DNA of 9,479 nt, taken from positions 1-9,479 of the forward strand of contig JAGHAO010000142.1 of the NCBI GenBank assembly GCA_021161495.1. Reading direction: 5' to 3'. Numbering within the stretch: position 1 is the stretch's first letter; the number at the start of each line of letters is the position of its first letter. Under the pieces are notes generated by a model. The model was given only the letters and a program-made list of their open reading frames with translations. It was not told the DNA's origin and made no database searches. This document shows positions 5,729 to 9,479 of this stretch, piece by piece. This stretch comes from Caldisericaceae bacterium (GTDB lineage Bacteria > Caldisericota > Caldisericia > Caldisericales > Caldisericaceae). Made by a program: the position numbers and the translations under genes.

Positions 5729-7442
5729 ATTTTTCAAAAAAGAAATTAAATGGTACATACCTGTAATTCTAATGCTAATACTTGTAGATCTCTCACAAGT
5801 AATAATTCCGCTATTTACGAAAAAGGCAGTGGATGCAATTTCAAAAAGCAATGTCGATTTAATAATTCGCTACGGTATATATGTGCTTGTCATCGCAACC
5901 GGGATAATAATAATCAGGTATACATATAATTTTATCCTGCGAAAACTTGTCCTAAAACTTGATTTCGAATTAAAAACTTCCCTATTTGCGAAATACGTTA
6001 AAATGCCGAAATCTTATTTTGAAAAGCAGGAAATAGGAGACTTGATGGCAAGAGTAACAAACGATACGAGAGCCGTAAGAATGTTTTTAATTATGGGATT
6101 CCTCGGAGGAATAGACATTATTTTGCTCGGGGTAACCACATTTGTAATGATGTTTATTATGAGCGCAAAACTTGCTATTTCGGTTTCAATACCCCTTATA
6201 CTTCTCATACCGCTTGCCCTTAATTTCGGACACAAAATACACAGGTATTTTAAAAACGTCCAATCCATATTCGGAGAGATGACAGTCCGAGTCCGCGAAG
6301 CGATCAGCGGAATAAGAGTTATAAAAGCGTTTACCAGAGAGAATTTTTACCTGAAAATCTTTGAAGGTGTTAACGAAAAGTATCTCAGAGAAAATATGAA
6401 ACTCGTAAAACTTGACGGATTTTTGGATCCGGCAATTGATTTTTTAGTAAACTCTTCTCTATTTATTCTCGTATTATACGGAGGAACCCTTGTAATCAAA
6501 AACAGAATCTCTCTCGGAACGCTCGTTGCATTTAGTCAGTACATTGGAACACTTGCATGGCCAATGATGGCGGTAGGGTTTACAATATCTTTAATGCAAA
6601 GAGCAAGAGCGTCTCTGAGCAGAATTAACGAAGTTTTAAATGCCGAGCCGGAAGTAAGAGACATAAAACCTAAAAACATCGATAAAATAAAAGGGCAAAT
6701 AGAAGTTAGAAACTTATCATTTGCATATCCCAACGCGGAATACGCTGTTCTAAAAAACATCTTCCTGGAAATAAATCCTGGAGAGTTATTAGGAATAACC
6801 GGCCCTACTGGAAGCGGAAAAACAACATTGATGGAACTAATAATCAGAGTTTACAACCCCCCGGAAAAAACAATTTTTATCGACGGATACGACGTTATGG
6901 AAATCCCGCTAAAAGTGCTTCGAAATAACATCGCATACGTGCCACAAGACCCATTCCTTTTCAGCGACACAATCGCGGAAAATATAAAACTCGGAAAAAA
7001 GAATGCCACAGATAAAGAAATCGAAGAGGCAATAACCATTGCGGCAATACGGAAAAGCATAGAATCCTTTCCCGACAAACTGAAAACGCGTGTGGGAGAG
7101 AAAGGGATAACCCTTTCGGGAGGCGAAAGACAACGAATAGCAATAGCACGTGCCGTGATAACAAAAAGGCCGATAATGCTGTTCGACGACCCCTTATCCG
7201 CCGTAGACACGGAGACGGAAAAAGAAATTATAAGAAACCTTAAGGAATATCTGAAGAAAAATAAAATTACGGCTGTAATTACTTCGCAAAGGGTTAGCGC
7301 ACTATCGGTTACGGACAAGATTGCGGTTTTGTCTCACGGAAAGATTATTGAAAAAGGCACATCCGATGAATTATTAAGAAACGAAGGTTACTACTACCAT
7401 CTTTATAGAAAACAGATACTCGAAGGGATGGAGACACAATGA
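5712..7442 (+). CDS. ABC exporter half-transporter, subunit with degenerate catalytic site
   Basis: A 576-residue fusion of a six-helix exporter membrane domain (about 1-310) and an ATP-binding domain (about 328-570). Visible motifs are Walker A GPTGSGKT (364-371), Q-loop Q412 in VPQDPFLF, a canonical signature LSGGERQ (468-474), Walker B IMLFDD (488-493) and D-loop SAVD (496-499). Two catalytic positions are altered: the Glu after Walker B is D493, and the switch His is Q526 in TSQRVSA. This is the pattern of the non-catalytic subunit in heterodimeric exporters such as TM287/288, LmrCD and BmrCD. Its partner is the next gene, which starts on its ATGA stop. AAAGGG at 5701-5706 is a modest ribosome site. 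The substrate is unknown; multidrug or lipid-like compounds are typical of the family. Confidence 0.95.
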   Translation: MKVVFKFFKKEIKWYIPVILMLILVDLSQVIIPLFTKKAVDAISKSNVDLIIRYGIYVLVIATGIIIIRYTYNFILRKLVLKLDFELKTSLFAKYVKMPKSYFEKQEIGDLMARVTNDTRAVRMFLIMGFLGGIDIILLGVTTFVMMFIMSAKLAISVSIPLILLIPLALNFGHKIHRYFKNVQSIFGEMTVRVREAISGIRVIKAFTRENFYLKIFEGVNEKYLRENMKLVKLDGFLDPAIDFLVNSSLFILVLYGGTLVIKNRISLGTLVAFSQYIGTLAWPMMAVGFTISLMQRARASLSRINEVLNAEPEVRDIKPKNIDKIKGQIEVRNLSFAYPNAEYAVLKNIFLEINPGELLGITGPTGSGKTTLMELIIRVYNPPEKTIFIDGYDVMEIPLKVLRNNIAYVPQDPFLFSDTIAENIKLGKKNATDKEIEEAITIAAIRKSIESFPDKLKTRVGEKGITLSGGERQRIAIARAVITKRPIMLFDDPLSAVDTETEKEIIRNLKEYLKKNKITAVITSQRVSALSVTDKIAVLSHGKIIEKGTSDELLRNEGYYYHLYRKQILEGMETQ

Positions 7443-8656
7443 AAGAAAAAAATTATTACATTAAACGATTCATACCGTATATAACAAAATATAAACTTCT
7501 CATATTTCTCTCTCTTGTTTTTCTGTTTACCTCAACATTAAGTTCTATGGTTATCCCTTATCTTTCGAAACAAGCAATAGATAACTTTATAAAAGCAAAA
7601 AATACACAGGGATTAATCAAAATATCAATCTTTATCATCATTGCCGCTGTAATTTTATTTATCTCGAAAATCCTGCAAATCTATTTTACAAATTTAGCCG
7701 GTCAAAAAATAATGAAAGACTTGAGGCATGATTTATTCGCACATATGGAAAGCCTTTCGGTTTCCTTTTTCTCTAAGGAACCCTCCGGAAAAATAATAAC
7801 TCGCATTACAAATGACGTGGAAAATATGAACCAACTGCTTTCTTCCGGAATAGTGGCATTGTTAGGCGATGTTGCTTTGCTTGTATTTGCAATAGGTTTC
7901 ATTTTTTACATTAATCCCAAACTCGCCGCAATCGTGATATTACCCGTGCCGTTCGCCGTGATTGCCGCAGTCGTGCTGGGAGACAAAATGGAAAGACTAT
8001 ACGAAAAAGTCAGAGACTTAGTTGTAAAACTGAATATAGAAATGCAGGAAACTTTGTCCGGAATTGTGCTTATACAAACTTTCGGAGCGGAAAAAAGTCA
8101 GATACAAAAATTCGAGAGTATCGCGGAAGATTACAAAAAAGTGTTTCACAAAGCACAAATGACATCAATAATATTGAAACAGAGCATAAACGTACTTTCA
8201 TATGTCTCAATCGCTCTTATAATTATTTTCGGTGGAATACTTACCGTGAAAGGGACGGCAACAGTGGGTACAATTGTTGCATTTCTCGCATATATTAACA
8301 GTCTGTACGGTCCCCTAAGGGACCTCTCCGACAAATTTTCGATTTTGCAAAATGCAATATCTTCAATGAAAAAATTGAACAATTTTTTGGAAGTTGATAA
8401 TCCGATAAAAGATCCTGAAACACCCGTTTACAAAGATATTACGGGAGACATACGCCTGGAAGATGTCTTTTTTTCCTATGACGGCAAGAATATGACCTTG
8501 AAAAATATTAATCTTGAGGCACCACACGGCAAGAAAGTGGCGATAGTGGGCTTTACCGGGGCAGGCAAATCGACAATTGCAAACTTGATCTTACGATTTT
8601 ACGATCCCGATATCGGCAAAGTATTAATTGACAAAACAGACATAAAAAAGTTTTAA
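7439..8656 (+). CDS. N-terminal piece of the split ABC exporter (membrane domain plus Walker A)
   Basis: A 405-residue piece as literally encoded. It holds the six-helix membrane domain (about 1-310, with the intracellular-loop motif SGKIITRITNDVE at 116-128 and GPLRDLS at 291-297) and the first third of the nucleotide-binding domain, through Walker A (371-378) and the LIDKTDIKKF strand. It ends at the TAA described for the whole gene. It lacks the Q-loop, signature, Walker B and switch His, so it could not hydrolyse ATP. If translated it would be membrane-inserted and probably unstable. Confidence 0.75.
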   Translation: MKEKNYYIKRFIPYITKYKLLIFLSLVFLFTSTLSSMVIPYLSKQAIDNFIKAKNTQGLIKISIFIIIAAVILFISKILQIYFTNLAGQKIMKDLRHDLFAHMESLSVSFFSKEPSGKIITRITNDVENMNQLLSSGIVALLGDVALLVFAIGFIFYINPKLAAIVILPVPFAVIAAVVLGDKMERLYEKVRDLVVKLNIEMQETLSGIVLIQTFGAEKSQIQKFESIAEDYKKVFHKAQMTSIILKQSINVLSYVSIALIIIFGGILTVKGTATVGTIVAFLAYINSLYGPLRDLSDKFSILQNAISSMKKLNNFLEVDNPIKDPETPVYKDITGDIRLEDVFFSYDGKNMTLKNINLEAPHGKKVAIVGFTGAGKSTIANLILRFYDPDIGKVLIDKTDIKKF

Positions 8657-8677
8657 AAAGCGTTCATACGCTCACAT

Positions 8678-9172
8678 ATGGCTATGGTTCTTCAAAACGT
8701 ATTCATCTTTAAGGGAACCGTGAGAGAAAATATTACTTTGGGAAGAGACGATATAACAGACGAAGAGATAATAAAGGCTGCAAAGGAAATAGGAGTACAC
8801 GATTTCATAATGAGACTTCCCAAGGGTTACGACACCGAACTCACCACGGAAGGAAAAAATATATCTCAGGGAGAAAGACAACTTATCTCTTTTACTCGCG
8901 CCTTGGTTTACAACCCCAAAATACTTTTACTTGACGAAGCAACAGCTTCAATAGATACGAACACGGAAGAACTAATTGAAAGAGGTTTAAGAAAACTTAT
9001 GGAAGGAAGAACATCCGTTGTTATAGCACACAGACTCTCCACAATAAAAAATGCGGATATTATTTACGTAATAAACAAAGGAGAAATCGTGGAAAAAGGC
9101 ACGCACGCAGAACTTATGAAGAAAAAACGTCTATACTACGAATTATATACAATGCAATTTTCCGACGTATAA
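8678..9172 (+). CDS. C-terminal piece of the split ABC exporter (Q-loop to end)
   Basis: A 164-residue piece holding the Q-loop (Q6), the ISQGE signature (62-66), Walker B ILLLDE (82-87), D-loop SID and switch His H118. It has no Walker A and no membrane domain. No Shine-Dalgarno sequence precedes the ATG at 8678, and this ATG is simply an internal Met of the parent gene, so independent translation is doubtful. The stop at 9170-9172 directly abuts the stop of the opposite-strand gene. Confidence 0.7.
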   Translation: MAMVLQNVFIFKGTVRENITLGRDDITDEEIIKAAKEIGVHDFIMRLPKGYDTELTTEGKNISQGERQLISFTRALVYNPKILLLDEATASIDTNTEELIERGLRKLMEGRTSVVIAHRLSTIKNADIIYVINKGEIVEKGTHAELMKKKRLYYELYTMQFSDV

Positions 9173-9479
9173 TCACTGCTTAAAAGCTATGGGATCCGCC
9201 TTGCCTATGTTTGTTATAACAATCTGCGTTATATTCTCCACTACGGTGCCGCTTTTCTTAAACTTAACAACTTTATCATCGTAAACTTCCAACGGATACG
9301 ATTTGCCATTTACGATTCCGATATAGATTTTGCCATTCCTATTTACAGTTCTCTTGGAATCAGAAGAACTATATGTATATTTATATATCGTTACTCTATG
9401 ATTATTTAGTGTTGAAGTGCTGTCTTTTTTAAGATTTGTAACGAATTCCCCGAACTTATTATCCTTTACGGAATATATA
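9173..9479 (-). CDS. C-terminal part of a beta-rich, probably exported protein (runs off the right edge)
   Basis: The minus strand is open from the right edge to TGA at 9175-9173, giving about 101 residues of C-terminus; no start is in the window. The segment is polar and alternates like beta strands, for example GKIYIGIVNGKSYPLEVYDD, then TVVENITQIVITNIGKADPI near the end. A short-hairpin beta pattern ending in an ITNIGKADPI-like strand resembles LolA/LppX-type lipoprotein-carrier folds and related exported proteins. This is a fold impression, not an assignment; the signal peptide or lipobox that would test it lies outside the window. It is convergent with the ABC operon, with no base between the two stop codons and no hairpin terminator seen. 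Confidence 0.65.
   Translation of the reverse strand, partial: IYSVKDNKFGEFVTNLKKDSTSTLNNHRVTIYKYTYSSSDSKRTVNRNGKIYIGIVNGKSYPLEVYDDKVVKFKKSGTVVENITQIVITNIGKADPIAFKQ

Larger units (their letters stand above)
7439..9172 (+). pseudogene. Second ABC exporter subunit, interrupted by one in-frame TAA
   Basis: Read through codon 406, this is one 577-codon frame, essentially the same length as its 576-residue partner, with every family motif in order. They are Walker A GFTGAGKS (371-378), Q-loop Q419, signature ISQGERQ (475-481), Walker B ILLLDE with catalytic E500, and switch His H531 in IAHRLST. The only defect is TAA at 8654-8656, between Walker A and the Q-loop. The seven codons between the stop and the next ATG (KAFIRSH) stay in phase and fit the usual segment before the Q-loop strand. 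It would be the catalytic partner of the preceding subunit. A recent nonsense mutation or a base-call error are the simplest explanations; neither piece would form a working ATPase alone. The start overlaps the upstream stop (ATGA) and has GGAG at 7430-7433. Confidence 0.8.

Noticed and set aside
6851..7318. Long opposite-strand frame across the ABC ATP-binding domain
   Set aside because: It is a shadow of the plus-strand gene with no ribosome site or recognisable domain; the plus-strand motifs are unequivocal.
8309..8324. GC-rich perfect hairpin GGTCCC-CTAA-GGGACC
   Set aside because: It lies inside the ABC membrane domain and encodes the family-conserved GPLRDL segment with no T tract, so coding constraint explains it.
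7439..9172. Stop-codon reassignment as the reason for the internal TAA
   Set aside because: Several genes here end normally at TAA (tldE, redoxin, membrane protein, methyltransferase), so TAA is a true stop in this genome.

Overview
The window reads as chromosomal DNA of a low-GC bacterium. Genes are tightly packed, starts are mostly ATG with Shine-Dalgarno boxes of the GGAGGTGAT type, promoters are sigma70-like, and all three stop codons end genes. Proteins are rich in Lys, Glu and Ile and poor in Gln, which would fit an anaerobic, perhaps thermophilic lineage, but the lineage cannot be fixed from this sequence. I see no tRNA, rRNA, CRISPR array, insertion sequence or phage gene.

Layout. 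(1) 64-660, plus strand: a single-gene unit for a small heat-shock protein (Hsp20), with a TTGACA/TATAAT promoter, a strong ribosome site and a hairpin terminator. (2) 666-4386, minus strand: a compact four-gene operon, read right to left: a membrane-anchored thioredoxin-like protein with a CDNC motif, a small polytopic membrane protein of unknown function, the TldD metalloprotease, and its partner TldE/PmbA. Genes overlap by 11 nt, are separated by 1 nt, and overlap by 4 nt. The operon converges on hsp20 and shares its terminator. (3) 4494-9172, plus strand, divergent from the Tld operon across 107 nt: a histidine-phosphatase-family protein (probably from a leaderless mRNA), a class I SAM methyltransferase, and two half-size ABC exporter genes forming a heterodimer. 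All four overlap their neighbours. The second ABC gene is broken by one in-frame TAA between its Walker A and Q-loop. (4) 9173-9479, minus strand: the C-terminal end of a beta-rich protein that runs off the right edge and abuts the ABC gene tail to tail.

How the parts fit. TldD and TldE form a known two-subunit peptidase, TldD carrying the zinc site HEAFGH plus a C-terminal Cys. The redoxin and membrane protein ahead of them are probably co-transcribed; a functional link is inference. The two ABC proteins have complementary motif defects: the first lacks the catalytic Glu and switch His, and the second has a non-canonical ISQGE signature. This is the pattern of asymmetric heterodimeric exporters with one degenerate and one consensus ATP site. 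The nonsense codon would inactivate the subunit that supplies the catalytic Glu and His, so whether it is real decides if the exporter works.

I found no clearly novel system. The items most worth a second look are the single stop codon in the otherwise intact ABC gene, the redoxin/membrane-protein/TldDE operon, and the leaderless start at 4494.
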